A DNA stretch of 43,039 nucleotides from Candidatus Gastranaerophilales bacterium (GTDB taxonomy: Bacteria; Cyanobacteriota; Vampirovibrionia; Gastranaerophilales; Gastranaerophilaceae). A model generated the notes under the pieces. The model was not told the origin of the DNA. It did no database searches and was given only the letters and a program-made list of their open reading frames with translations. The first letter of the stretch is position 1; every line of letters begins with the position of its first letter. The stretch lies in contig CALUWB010000011.1 of the NCBI GenBank assembly GCA_944324375.1, positions 1-43,039 on the forward strand, written 5' to 3'. This document shows positions 15,752-24,175 of this stretch, piece by piece. The translations under genes were made by a program, and so were the position numbers.

Positions 15752-17383
15752 TTATTTACAGCTAACCAGATTTCTATATAGTTCTTTTCTACGTTTTTGA
15801 TATGTCTGATTTGCTAAGTATTCATCGTATTTACACTGGGCATTTATCCATCCGTTTGGTGTAATTTCAATTATTCTGTTTGCAACTGTTTGAATAAATT
15901 GATAATCTTGAGATGTAAATAATACTGTTCCTGTATAATCGATTAAAGCGTTATTTAATGCTGTAATTGATTCTAAGTCTAAGTGGTTTGTCGGTTCATC
16001 AAATAAAAGAACATTATTTTCTTCTACCATCATTTTAGCAAATAGGCATCTTACTTTTTCTCCACCTGATAAAACTTTTGATAATTTTTCACTTTCTTCT
16101 CCAGAAAATAACATTCGCCCTAAATAACCTCTTAAATAACTTATATGTTGATCTTTAGAGTATTGTGCTAACCATTGAATTAAATTTAAGTCGTTATCAA
16201 AGTATTTTGTATTATCTTTAGGGAAGTATGAATGTGTTGCTGTAACTCCCCAATTTACACTTCCTGAATCAGGTTCAACTTCGCCTTCTAGAATTTGGAA
16301 TAATGTTGTAATGGTTAATGGATCTTGTGAAATGAATGCAATTTTTTCTCCTTGAACAACATCTAGGCTGAAATTTTTTATTAATAAATTTCCATCAATA
16401 GATTTGTTTAATCTATCAATTGTTATTACATCTTTCCCGGGAATTTTTACATAATTAAATCTTATTCTAGGATATTGTCTAGATGATGGAATAATTTCTT
16501 CTAATGACAATTTATCAAGCATATTTTTTCTTGATGTCGCTTGTTTGGCTTTTGATGCATTTGCGCTAAATCTTGCGATAAATGCTTTTAATTCTGCAAT
16601 TTTTTCTTCAGTCTTTTTATTTTGTTCTTCTTTTTGTTTTTGTATCAGCATATTAGCTTGCGACCAGAAAGAATAATTTCCTGTATATAACTGAATATTT
16701 TTATAATCAATGTCTGCAATATGTGTACATACATTATCTAAAAATTTTCTATCGTGAGATACAACGATAACTGTATTTTGAAAATTGATTAAAAATTCTT
16801 CTAGCCAAGATATTGTTTCTAAGCTTAAGTGGTTTGTAGGTTCGTCTAATAATAAAATATCAGGGTTTCCAAATAAAGCTTGTGCTAACAATACACGAAC
16901 CTTTTCACTTCCTGATAATTCACTCATTAAAGAATAATGTAATGAATCATCTATTCCTAATTCTGATAATAAAGAAGCTGCCATTGAATCAGCTTGCCAC
17001 CCATCTAATTCAGCAAATCTGGTTTCTAATTCCGCTACTTTCATTCCATCTTCATCGTTAAAATCAGGTTTTGCATAAAGTGCATCTTTTTCTTTCATTA
17101 CTTGATACAATTCTTTATGCCCCATAATAACTGTTTCTATTACAGGATATTCATCAAACTCAAAATGGTTTTGTTTTAATACTGCGATTCTTTGACCCTT
17201 TTGAATATGAACTTCTCCTGAAGTTGGTTCAATATCTCCTGATAATATTTTTAAAAATGTACTCTTCCCAGCTCCATTTGCACCGATTAATCCATAACAA
17301 TTTCCTGGAGTGAACTTTATATTTACGTTTTTGAATAATACTTGAGAGCCAAAGCTAACAGTTAAATTTTGAGTTGTTATCAT
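15752..17383 (-). CDS. ykpA: ABC-F family ATPase, YkpA/YbiT type, with degenerate second nucleotide site
   Basis: Predicted 543 residues, cytoplasmic, without membrane segments: two ABC domains joined by the ABC-F linker. Domain 1 is intact: Walker A GANGAGKST (34-42), signature LSGSE (156-160), Walker B LLLDEPTNHL, H-loop SHDRKF (209-214). The linker has the ARFSANASKAKQATSRKNML block (about 270-289) typical of the YbiT/YkpA branch, which acts on ribosomes. Domain 2 keeps LSGGE (438-442) and DEPTNHLD, but its Walker A region reads ISQDPLTIT (351-359) with no Lys and its H-loop reads SQD (491-493). The second site therefore probably does not hydrolyse ATP. It lies 25 bp after the DUF115 gene and may be co-transcribed with it. 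Confidence 0.92.
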   Translation of the reverse strand: MITTQNLTVSFGSQVLFKNVNIKFTPGNCYGLIGANGAGKSTFLKILSGDIEPTSGEVHIQKGQRIAVLKQNHFEFDEYPVIETVIMGHKELYQVMKEKDALYAKPDFNDEDGMKVAELETRFAELDGWQADSMAASLLSELGIDDSLHYSLMSELSGSEKVRVLLAQALFGNPDILLLDEPTNHLSLETISWLEEFLINFQNTVIVVSHDRKFLDNVCTHIADIDYKNIQLYTGNYSFWSQANMLIQKQKEEQNKKTEEKIAELKAFIARFSANASKAKQATSRKNMLDKLSLEEIIPSSRQYPRIRFNYVKIPGKDVITIDRLNKSIDGNLLIKNFSLDVVQGEKIAFISQDPLTITTLFQILEGEVEPDSGSVNWGVTATHSYFPKDNTKYFDNDLNLIQWLAQYSKDQHISYLRGYLGRMLFSGEESEKLSKVLSGGEKVRCLFAKMMVEENNVLLFDEPTNHLDLESITALNNALIDYTGTVLFTSQDYQFIQTVANRIIEITPNGWINAQCKYDEYLANQTYQKRRKELYRNLVSCK

Positions 17384-17408
17384 ATTTATAATTCCTATCT
17401 AGTGTATT

Positions 17409-19058
17409 TTAGTATATTATAGCAAGAAGTTTATCTATTGCCAAAATACATTTTGATAAAAATTCATCTTTAGCTTCTGGACTATCTGAATTTCTACTAT
17501 ATTCAATTAATTCAATTTGTAAGTATTCATTTAGTAATGTAGAGTTATTTATTATTTTTTGAATTATTAGATTTATTGGAGAATGACCAAGAATGTGATT
17601 ATTGATATCAATAATTTCAGCTTTTTCTGCAGCTAAGCATTGTTTTAAATTAATGGAACAAGGTGTTGCATTTTTAATTGTTTCATCAATATTTGGTTTG
17701 TTTCCATATATCATGATATTATCAAATGAAATATAATTCATTCCTTCAATATATGCTCCAAAATCAGTTATGTTATATAAATTTTTAAGTCCTTGAGTTT
17801 TTATAATTGTTTCAAATGCTTTAATAAATGTTGAATAATCTTCTCTTGTTTGAACCATTTGCCCATTAATAGAAGGGACTTCAATTAAATACTTTTTACT
17901 ACGATTTATTATTGCAGAATTATTTTGAATATCAATAATTTCATTATTACAATAAGGCTGATTCCCTTTTAATGCTAAATCAACTCCACAAAAATATATT
18001 TTTTCAAAATCCATATAATTTGCACACATTAGTGATATTAATGTTGTTGTTTGTTCTGCTGGATGTAATTGAAGTTTTAGCTTAGGAGCATGTTTTTTTA
18101 TAAATAATTCATTATCGGAAAAATAAATTATTGTACTTTTAGATTTAAATTCAGATATCGCTGTTTCAGCTTTCCAATCAACAATTATATTTAACTTAGA
18201 TGTAAATTCTTCAGATAAATTGTATGTTTGTTTAACATATCTAGCATCTGCAAAAACTGCAAAATCGGGAATAATATTATTTTCTTCTAATGTTTTTAAT
18301 GCTTTATTTACTGCAAATATAACAAACTTATTTTGATTTTGTTTTATTGCTTCAATATTGTCTTTTAAGGAAGGACCAGCTCCTAAAATAAGGGCATGTT
18401 TATCTCCATATTTCCATTTAAAATCTTCCAATGTATAGAATTTTTTATCTAGATTAATAAATTTAATTATATTATTAACCCAAATTTTAGATAGTGTTTG
18501 AATTGTATTAATATCAATAATTTTATTTTTTAATTTAGAATATAGGTTCGTTGTGAATTTTTCAATATCATCTTTGTAGAATATAGATAAAATTTTTGAT
18601 ATTGCAAATTCTAAATTATCATTATTTAAGTAGTTTGATAAAATGTAATTTGAACATTCTTCCATACTATTTGAGATAAAAACTCTTTTATCTGCTAAAT
18701 ATTGTGATAAATCAACTGTTTCAAAAACAAACCTTAAGAATTTAATGTCAGGTTCATATATAACAATTTTAGCTTTTGTTTGATTAAATAATTCATCAAG
18801 AATGTATCCTACTCCAATTCCTACACTTACGATGATGTCATTACTAGTAAATAACTTCATATCTGCAGTAATTAATGATTTTGCATATCCAATAGGATCA
18901 ATAGTATCTTCTGTTGGAATATCTCCTTTAAGAAATACAATATTTCCATTTAATGTTTGGACATAAGCAATATCACTAGTACAATCGCTTATAGGAATGG
19001 AACTTAATTCTTGTTTTAATCTGAGATTTTTCAATTTTGATAAATTATTTTCAAACAT
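17409..19058 (-). CDS. DUF115 (Maf/MptE-like) protein, probable flagellin or surface glycosylation factor
   Basis: Predicted 549 residues, cytoplasmic. The DUF115 core is recognised by HALILGAGPSLKDNIEAIKQ (about 222-241), IIPDFAVFADAR and a later IYFCGVDLALKGNQPYC. The first ~200 residues form an N-terminal domain with IVSVGIGVGYILDELF, as in motility accessory factor (Maf) proteins. In several flagellated bacteria, Maf proteins are required to glycosylate flagellin with nonulosonic acids; that role here is inferred from the flagellar genes in the window, and no nonulosonate synthesis genes are visible. A paralog is encoded at 37361. A consensus promoter sits so close to the ATG that the mRNA is probably leaderless. 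Confidence 0.82.
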   Translation of the reverse strand: MFENNLSKLKNLRLKQELSSIPISDCTSDIAYVQTLNGNIVFLKGDIPTEDTIDPIGYAKSLITADMKLFTSNDIIVSVGIGVGYILDELFNQTKAKIVIYEPDIKFLRFVFETVDLSQYLADKRVFISNSMEECSNYILSNYLNNDNLEFAISKILSIFYKDDIEKFTTNLYSKLKNKIIDINTIQTLSKIWVNNIIKFINLDKKFYTLEDFKWKYGDKHALILGAGPSLKDNIEAIKQNQNKFVIFAVNKALKTLEENNIIPDFAVFADARYVKQTYNLSEEFTSKLNIIVDWKAETAISEFKSKSTIIYFSDNELFIKKHAPKLKLQLHPAEQTTTLISLMCANYMDFEKIYFCGVDLALKGNQPYCNNEIIDIQNNSAIINRSKKYLIEVPSINGQMVQTREDYSTFIKAFETIIKTQGLKNLYNITDFGAYIEGMNYISFDNIMIYGNKPNIDETIKNATPCSINLKQCLAAEKAEIIDINNHILGHSPINLIIQKIINNSTLLNEYLQIELIEYSRNSDSPEAKDEFLSKCILAIDKLLAIIY

Positions 19059-19065
19059 AGTTATT

Positions 19066-19094
19066 ATTATACATAATATTTAAAGATTTGTAAA
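19066..19094 (-). promoter_or_regulatory. Promoter of DUF115 gene, predicted leaderless
   Basis: On the minus strand, TTTACA (19089-19094), a 17 bp spacer and TATAAT (19066-19071). Only 7 nt separate the -10 box from the ATG at 19058, and there is no Shine-Dalgarno sequence. Confidence 0.75.
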
Positions 19095-19136
19095 AAAAAT
19101 AATGTTTATAATAAAATGATAAAAAAGGAGAGAAAG

Positions 19137-19496
19137 ATGTTTGAAATAAAAGCACAATTATATTTTTCAGCTGCACATCATTTGTTGAATTATGAAGGAG
19201 AATGTGAAAATCAACATGGTCACAATTGGTTGGTTGAAGCCTATGTTAAAGGTACGGAACTTGATAAAAGTAATATTCTAATTGATTATAAAGTTTTAAA
19301 GAAAGAATTAAAGAAAGTTTTAGATTTGTTAGATCATAAAGATATTAACGAACTTGATGATTTTAAAGGAATAAGTCCAAGTAGCGAAATTCTTTCAAAA
19401 TATATTTATACAAAATTGAAAGAAGTTATTCCAAATATAAGTAAAATTTCTATTTGGGAAACAGCTACATCTTGTGCAAGTTATTATGAGGATTAA
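19137..19496 (+). CDS. queD: 6-carboxy-5,6,7,8-tetrahydropterin synthase (QueD/6-pyruvoyltetrahydropterin synthase family)
   Basis: Predicted 119 residues from the ATG at 19137, which has AAGGAGAG just upstream; an earlier ATG at 19116 overlaps that site and is rejected. Zinc ligands H14 (AAHH), H27 and H29 (HGHNW), catalytic C23 (CENQHGHN), the D66-H67 pair and E109 (WETATSC) are all in place. The length is normal for QueD. The enzyme converts 7,8-dihydroneopterin triphosphate to 6-carboxytetrahydropterin for queuosine/7-deazaguanine synthesis. The other queuosine genes are not in this window. A TATAAT-like hexamer lies just upstream. It is followed after 4 bp by uppP, so the two probably share a transcript. 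Confidence 0.92.
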   Translation: MFEIKAQLYFSAAHHLLNYEGECENQHGHNWLVEAYVKGTELDKSNILIDYKVLKKELKKVLDLLDHKDINELDDFKGISPSSEILSKYIYTKLKEVIPNISKISIWETATSCASYYED

Positions 19497-19500
19497 ATAA

Positions 19501-20343
19501 ATGGAATTGTTGCAAATAATATTTATGGGAATAGTACAAGGGTTGAGTGAATTTTTACCAATATCAAGTTCTGCACATCTTGTATTTACATCAAATTTTT
19601 ATAAAGTTATTAATGATATGCCTATACATCAACAATCAAATCAAGAAGTTTTTGTTGATATAATGCTTCATTTAGGGACTTTGATTGCAGTTTTAATATT
19701 TTTTAGAAAAGAAGTTATGGAAATTTTAATGGCTTTAATAAACGGAATTAAAACAAAAAATTATTCAGAACATAATTGTAAATTGGGATTATATATTATC
19801 TTAGGTACAGTTATAACGGTTTTAATTGCATATCCATTAAATGAAGTTGCTGAAAATTTGGTTTATTCTCCTGTAATTGTTGGAATCTTGCTTTTTATAA
19901 CAGGTTTTGTATTATACTTTAGTGACACATATTCTGACAAACTTCAAAATAAATCTTCTGAGATGAATTTTAAAACATCAGTTTTAATGGCAATAGCACA
20001 AGGTATTGCAGCATTACCAGGTTTTTCTCGCTCAGGTTGGACAATTGCAACAGGTTTATTCAATAAAGTTGATAGAGTAACTGCAGCCAAATATTCATTC
20101 TTGTTAAGTATTCCAATTATATTAGGTGCTTCAATGGTTTATCCTTTTGTAAAAATTGATATGAGTGAATTAGCTACATATAATTGGGTTGATATTATAA
20201 TTGGGACATTGGTTTCTGCTATTGTTGGTTATTTATGTATTAAATATTTTTTAAAATTTCTAGCAAAATATTCTTTAAAAGTATTTGCTTATTATTGTTT
20301 TATAGTAGGAATTGTTACATCAATATTCTTTTATATAAAATAA
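19501..20343 (+). CDS. uppP: Undecaprenyl-diphosphatase UppP (BacA)
   Basis: Predicted 280-residue integral membrane protein with about eight hydrophobic segments. The family signatures are intact: GLSEFLPISSSAHL (about 14-27, with the catalytic Glu and Ser residues) and PGFSRSGWTIATGL (about 178-191, with the essential Arg). It dephosphorylates undecaprenyl pyrophosphate so that the lipid carrier can be reused for peptidoglycan and surface-glycan synthesis. That need is consistent with the glycosylation operon nearby. Length is normal. The ATG lies 4 bp after queD, with GAGGA overlapping the end of that gene. Confidence 0.95.
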   Translation: MELLQIIFMGIVQGLSEFLPISSSAHLVFTSNFYKVINDMPIHQQSNQEVFVDIMLHLGTLIAVLIFFRKEVMEILMALINGIKTKNYSEHNCKLGLYIILGTVITVLIAYPLNEVAENLVYSPVIVGILLFITGFVLYFSDTYSDKLQNKSSEMNFKTSVLMAIAQGIAALPGFSRSGWTIATGLFNKVDRVTAAKYSFLLSIPIILGASMVYPFVKIDMSELATYNWVDIIIGTLVSAIVGYLCIKYFLKFLAKYSLKVFAYYCFIVGIVTSIFFYIK

Positions 20344-20392
20344 ATGAAAATATATTAAATAAATTAAGGATTAATCGTTTATCATGTAATTG

Positions 20393-20776
20393 ATGAGAAG
20401 ATTAATCCTTTTAATATTATTAATATTTATAATATCAATACCAGTATATTCTAAACATTTACATTATGAGAAAGAATATCAGGCTGTATGGTGTCGGAAT
20501 CATTGTGGACAAACAGAATACATATTAAATGATGGTGCGAGAGTCGACTGTTTGACCAAAACACATGCTGTAGAATTTGATTTTGCATCTAAATGGGCAG
20601 AAAGTATAGGGCAAGCTCTTTATTATGGTATCAAAACAAATAGAAAGCCTGCAGTTGTTCTAATTTTAGAAAATCCTCAATATGAAGATAGATACGTAAA
20701 TCGTTTTAAAACTGTTGCGAATTATTTATGCTTAGATTATTGGTTTATGTATGAAAAAGACCTATATAATAAATAG
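20393..20776 (+). CDS. Small exported protein with a PD-(D/E)xK-nuclease-like motif
   Basis: Predicted 127 residues from the ATG at 20393 (a TTG one codon earlier is the alternative). A signal peptide is evident: MRRLILLILLIFIISIPVYS, with cleavage probable after it. The mature part has RVDCLTKTHAVEFDFASKWA followed by ESIGQALYYGIK. The Asp, then Glu-x-Asp, then a helix with GQALYY resembles the core of PD-(D/E)xK nuclease-like folds, although the usual catalytic Lys is not in the standard place. Three cysteines in the mature part (WC, HC, DC) could form a disulfide. Related-looking exported proteins occur in Proteobacteria (from memory). Function unproven. No Shine-Dalgarno sequence precedes the ATG. 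Confidence 0.7.
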   Translation: MRRLILLILLIFIISIPVYSKHLHYEKEYQAVWCRNHCGQTEYILNDGARVDCLTKTHAVEFDFASKWAESIGQALYYGIKTNRKPAVVLILENPQYEDRYVNRFKTVANYLCLDYWFMYEKDLYNK

Positions 20777-20780
20777 GTCT
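20758..20780 (-). terminator. Terminator of the phosphate transporter operon, inside the end of the facing gene
   Basis: AGACCTAT (20758-20765) pairs perfectly with ATAGGTCT (20773-20780). Read on the minus strand, the hairpin is followed by TTTT, fitting a rho-independent terminator. It overlaps the last codons of the plus-strand gene. Confidence 0.65.
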
Positions 20781-20812
20781 CTTCATAGTTTATAATATTA
20801 ATTAATAATAAC

Positions 20813-21907
20813 TTAGCTATATTGTCCAAAAGCGATTAATGGAGTTTTAGATAAGATATAATATAATCCTCCAGATACAACCATACAAATAGGTATAGTT
20901 AAAATCCAAGCTGTAATAATACTCTTAACAATACCCCATTTTACAGCACTAGCTTTTACCATACTACCAACACCCATAATTGCTGTTGATATAATGTGTG
21001 TTGTACTAACAGGGATTCCAAAATGTGAAGCTGTTAAAATAATCCCAGATGCTGACATTTCAACTGCAAAACCATGCATCGGTTTCATTTTTACAATTTT
21101 AGAACTCATTGTTTTAATGATTCTCCATCCACCAGTCATAGTTCCACAAGAAAGAGCGAATGCACAAATTAATATTACCCATAGAGGTATAGAAAAATCA
21201 GTATCACCTTTTAAAAATCCAAATGTTATCAATGATAATGTAATAATACCCATTGTTTTTTGAGCATCATTTGAACCGTGGCTAAATGCAAGAAATGCAC
21301 AAGATACTAATTGTAATTTTCTAAATGTTCTATTTAATAATTCTGGCTTTAATCGCCCAAATATTTTTAGTAACGCCCATATAACTAAAAATCCTACACA
21401 AAAACCAAATATAGGAGATGTAATCATAGGAATAATAACTAAATCTAAAACATTGTGTTCATTAACAACTTCTAATGCTGGATGTTCAAAATGAAATGCT
21501 GGAAATCTTAAAAGCAAATCATAGGGTTTATCAAGTAATAAATATGCATGCATAATAGAGGCACCTAACAAACCACCAATTAGAGCATGAGAAGAACTTG
21601 AAGGGATACCAAATCTCCAAGTTATAAGTCCCCATATAATCGCACCTAGTAATGCGCATAAAATAACAAGTTGAGTAATTGCATCATGTGCAACCATTCC
21701 TACACCAATTGTTTTCGCAACATGTGTTCCACATAATGCGCCAGCACAATCGAAAAGTGCTGCATATAAAACTGCATATCTAGGGCTAAGTGCTTTTGTT
21801 GAAATTGCCATTGAAATGGCATTTGCTGAATCATGGAATCCGTTAATGAATTCAAATACTAACGCAACTCCAACTAATATAATTAAACATAAAATCGTTA
21901 CTGTCAT
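20813..21907 (-). CDS. pit: PiT family inorganic phosphate transporter
   Basis: Predicted 364-residue integral membrane protein with about ten transmembrane segments. The paired PiT signatures are present: EFINGFHDSANAISMAIST (about 19-37) and FLAFSHGSNDAQKTMGII (about 205-222), the two inverted-repeat halves that bind metal-phosphate. A second symmetric pair, WRFGIPSSSSHALIGGLLGA and HFGIPVSTTHIISTAIMG, is also clear. It imports phosphate, usually as a neutral metal-phosphate complex with H+. It is shorter than E. coli PitA (about 500), lacking the long cytoplasmic loop. It lies 2 bp after the DUF47 gene, the usual partner. No Pho-box-like direct repeats were seen upstream. Confidence 0.94.
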   Translation of the reverse strand: MTVTILCLIILVGVALVFEFINGFHDSANAISMAISTKALSPRYAVLYAALFDCAGALCGTHVAKTIGVGMVAHDAITQLVILCALLGAIIWGLITWRFGIPSSSSHALIGGLLGASIMHAYLLLDKPYDLLLRFPAFHFEHPALEVVNEHNVLDLVIIPMITSPIFGFCVGFLVIWALLKIFGRLKPELLNRTFRKLQLVSCAFLAFSHGSNDAQKTMGIITLSLITFGFLKGDTDFSIPLWVILICAFALSCGTMTGGWRIIKTMSSKIVKMKPMHGFAVEMSASGIILTASHFGIPVSTTHIISTAIMGVGSMVKASAVKWGIVKSIITAWILTIPICMVVSGGLYYILSKTPLIAFGQYS

Positions 21908-21909
21908 AT

Positions 21910-22548
21910 CTAACTATTCTTGAGAGCAATGTTCAAGACTTCATCCGCTACGGAATGACATCTATCCAATGCATTCTCCAAGTCCTTATAAATATCTCTA
22001 AACTTAATAATTGTTACAGGATCATACTTTCCTGAAAATAACTCACTAGTTGCTCTTAAAAGAATATCATCTCCTATAGTTTCAATTTCTTTCATTGTAG
22101 CTCTAGAATTAGTGATATCTTTTGTTTTATGTAGTTTTTTCAATAAACTTACAGTATGAGTCATTTCAGATGTAGCCTTCATAATAATTTTACCTTGTTG
22201 GTACATTTCTTCTGTTGGCTTATCTATTCTATAAGCATAAAAGTTTTGAAATGCTTGACATATTTTTTTATTGATTTTTCTAAGCATTGAAGCAAGTAAT
22301 TGAATATCTTCTCTATCAATAGGCGTAATAAATGTGCTATTCAAAAGAGCAATGCTTTCTCTTTCTAAATCACTACCTTTACGTCTTAAAATTTTCACCT
22401 GCATTAACATGTCTTCATTAATTCCATTTGTTAACGCTTCATTGTATAGAATTGCACTTTTTTTACAATTCAATGCTGCATCAACAAACAAATCAAAGAA
22501 AACTTTGTTATCTGGTGGTAAAATCTTTTCCAAAATTCCTAGTTTCAT
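21910..22548 (-). CDS. DUF47 family PhoU-like accessory protein of the phosphate transporter
   Basis: Predicted 212-residue, all-helical, cytoplasmic protein. Its layout and motifs (VFFDLFVDAALNCKKSAILY, ETIGDDILLRATSELFSGKY, FRDIYKDLENALDRCHSVAD) match the DUF47/TIGR00153 family, which resembles PhoU and binds metals through acidic residues. DUF47 genes sit directly before pit genes in many bacteria, and here the gap is 2 bp. The protein is thought to regulate Pi transport; the mechanism is not established. The ATG at 22548 follows a GGAA sequence. Confidence 0.9.
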   Translation of the reverse strand: MKLGILEKILPPDNKVFFDLFVDAALNCKKSAILYNEALTNGINEDMLMQVKILRRKGSDLERESIALLNSTFITPIDREDIQLLASMLRKINKKICQAFQNFYAYRIDKPTEEMYQQGKIIMKATSEMTHTVSLLKKLHKTKDITNSRATMKEIETIGDDILLRATSELFSGKYDPVTIIKFRDIYKDLENALDRCHSVADEVLNIALKNS

Positions 22549-22718
22549 ATAAAGTTCCCTTTCCTTCTTTATGATAATTCAAATATGCCATGATACAAAT
22601 TAATTTTTTTTGACTGTAACAAAAATTTAAAATAACCCTTTATGTTTATATGAGGCTAATTTAAAAACTTGAAAAACATGTGATATTATTGTTAATTATA
22701 GATATAAGGAGGTATTAA

Positions 22719-22997
22719 ATGGAACCTAAAATTGAAGTTATACAATATCAAACACAAGGTACTTGTTCAAAATTAATTAATATTGCATTGAAAGAAAATA
22801 AAATTGTTGATATTGAATTTATAGGAGGATGTAATGGGAATCTTAAGGGGATTTCTAAACTTGTTACTGGTTTAACTATTGATGAAGTTATTGATAAATT
22901 GCAAGGAATAACTTGTGGCCCTAAATCAACAAGCTGTCCTGATCAATTAGCTCAATGTTTAATTCAATATAAGTCTAAAACACTTATTACAAAGTAG
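22719..22997 (+). CDS. TSCPD domain protein (TIGR03905 type)
   Basis: Predicted 92 residues. The family motif TSCPDQLA (71-78) is present. Five cysteines (16, 38, 66, 73, 80) sit in the conserved contexts GTCSKL, GGCNGN, ITCGPK, SCPD and AQCL, which suggests metal or Fe-S binding. The domain is related to the C-terminal region of adenosylcobalamin-dependent ribonucleotide reductases, but stand-alone members have no assigned function. The ATG follows a near-perfect AAGGAGGT Shine-Dalgarno. The gene is convergent with dgt, and the two coding regions overlap by 11 bp at 22987-22997. Confidence 0.87.
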   Translation: MEPKIEVIQYQTQGTCSKLINIALKENKIVDIEFIGGCNGNLKGISKLVTGLTIDEVIDKLQGITCGPKSTSCPDQLAQCLIQYKSKTLITK

Positions 22998-24027
22998 ATT
23001 TATCTAAATCATATAATATTTTTAGAAAAGTTTCATCGCTTGTGCCGGATATTAAAGGTCTAGGGATGAACTTTTCTTTATATTTTTCTATTGCATATTG
23101 ATCTGTCATTCCTGAAATGTAATCAGTTACTAATCTTTCAATTTTCTTTTCGTCATCACAATGTTGCTTCATAATATCAGTGTAGTATTCAAAAAGAGTT
23201 TTAATGATATGTCTTGCTTTGCTTTCTTCTGTTTTAGCTGGTGAATCTATATAAATATTTTCAAACATCCATTTTCTAAGTTTTGTTGTTATTTCCCAGC
23301 ATTCAGGTTCCATTTCAACCTTTGGTTTTCCGATAGAATTATTAATAACTGCTGTAATCATTTTACTTAATCTAACTGATGGTCTTGATGTAAAGTATTT
23401 AATACATTCATCAGGTAAATCACTTTCAGAAATAATACCAGCTCTAATTGAATCTTCAATATCATGATTTATATATGCAATTTTGTCGGCATATTGTACA
23501 ATTTGAGCTTCTGGAGTTTTAGGCTTGAACCCCCAAGTATGTGTATAAATTCCATCAATAGTTTCTTGACACAAATTCATATCTTCAATAACTTCTACTA
23601 CTCTAACACTTTGAATATTATGATGAAACCCTCCATTAACGAGCTCATTTAGTACTCCTTCTCCACAGTGACCAAAAGGAGTATGCCCTAAATCGTGTCC
23701 TAATGATATTGCTTCGGTTAAATCTTCGTTTAAGTCTAATGCTCTTGCAATTGTTCTTGCAATTTGAGAAACTTCAAGAGTATGTGTTAATCTTGTTCTA
23801 AAGTGGTCATCAAATGGTGCAAGAAAAACCTGAGTTTTATGTTTTAATCTTCTAAAAGATTTCGAATGTAATATCCTATCTCTATCTCTTTGAAAATCTG
23901 TTCTTAAATCAGATACTTCTTCTTCTCTTTTGCGTCCTATAGAAAATCTACTCTTCGTTGCGAACTCACTTAGGGTATCAATTTCTCTCTGTTCAAGTTT
24001 AAATTTAATAGAATTTTGTTTTTCCAT
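22987..24027 (-). CDS. dgt: Deoxyguanosinetriphosphate triphosphohydrolase-like protein
   Basis: Predicted 346 residues. The HD metal site is intact: RTRLTHTLEVSQIAR (H82), GHDLGHTPFGHCGE (H111, D112, H115) and a later YADKIAYINHDIED with the fourth ligand. The N-terminal FQRDRDRILHSKSFRRLKHK block (about 45-64) is typical of the dGTPase-like (type 2) branch. The enzyme removes triphosphate from dNTPs, controlling nucleotide pools. The gene stands alone. A TATAAT box 6 nt before the ATG and no Shine-Dalgarno indicate a leaderless transcript. The last codons overlap the convergent TSCPD gene by 11 bp. Confidence 0.93.
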   Translation of the reverse strand: MEKQNSIKFKLEQREIDTLSEFATKSRFSIGRKREEEVSDLRTDFQRDRDRILHSKSFRRLKHKTQVFLAPFDDHFRTRLTHTLEVSQIARTIARALDLNEDLTEAISLGHDLGHTPFGHCGEGVLNELVNGGFHHNIQSVRVVEVIEDMNLCQETIDGIYTHTWGFKPKTPEAQIVQYADKIAYINHDIEDSIRAGIISESDLPDECIKYFTSRPSVRLSKMITAVINNSIGKPKVEMEPECWEITTKLRKWMFENIYIDSPAKTEESKARHIIKTLFEYYTDIMKQHCDDEKKIERLVTDYISGMTDQYAIEKYKEKFIPRPLISGTSDETFLKILYDLDKSTL

Positions 24028-24033
24028 ATTTTA

Positions 24034-24062
24034 ATTATACACAAAATATAAAAAATACAACA
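24034..24062 (-). promoter_or_regulatory. Promoter of dgt, predicted leaderless
   Basis: TATAAT on the minus strand at 24034-24039, 6 nt before the ATG. The -35 box is either TTGTAT with 15 bp spacing (24055-24060) or TGTTGT with 17 bp (24057-24062). No Shine-Dalgarno sequence. Confidence 0.65.
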
Positions 24063-24175
24063 TTTTTTGCGTCTGAATTCAAGTATTCATGCATATTTTA
24101 ATTAGAAACACTAGTCAAATCCTAAAAACTATGTTATAATTAAGATATCTGTATTATATAAAAAGGGCATAAATA

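Noticed and set aside
17409-19058. MptE-type 6-hydroxymethylpterin pyrophosphokinase
   Set aside because: The DUF115 domain is shared with MptE, but length, N-terminal domain and flagellar context fit motility accessory factors better.
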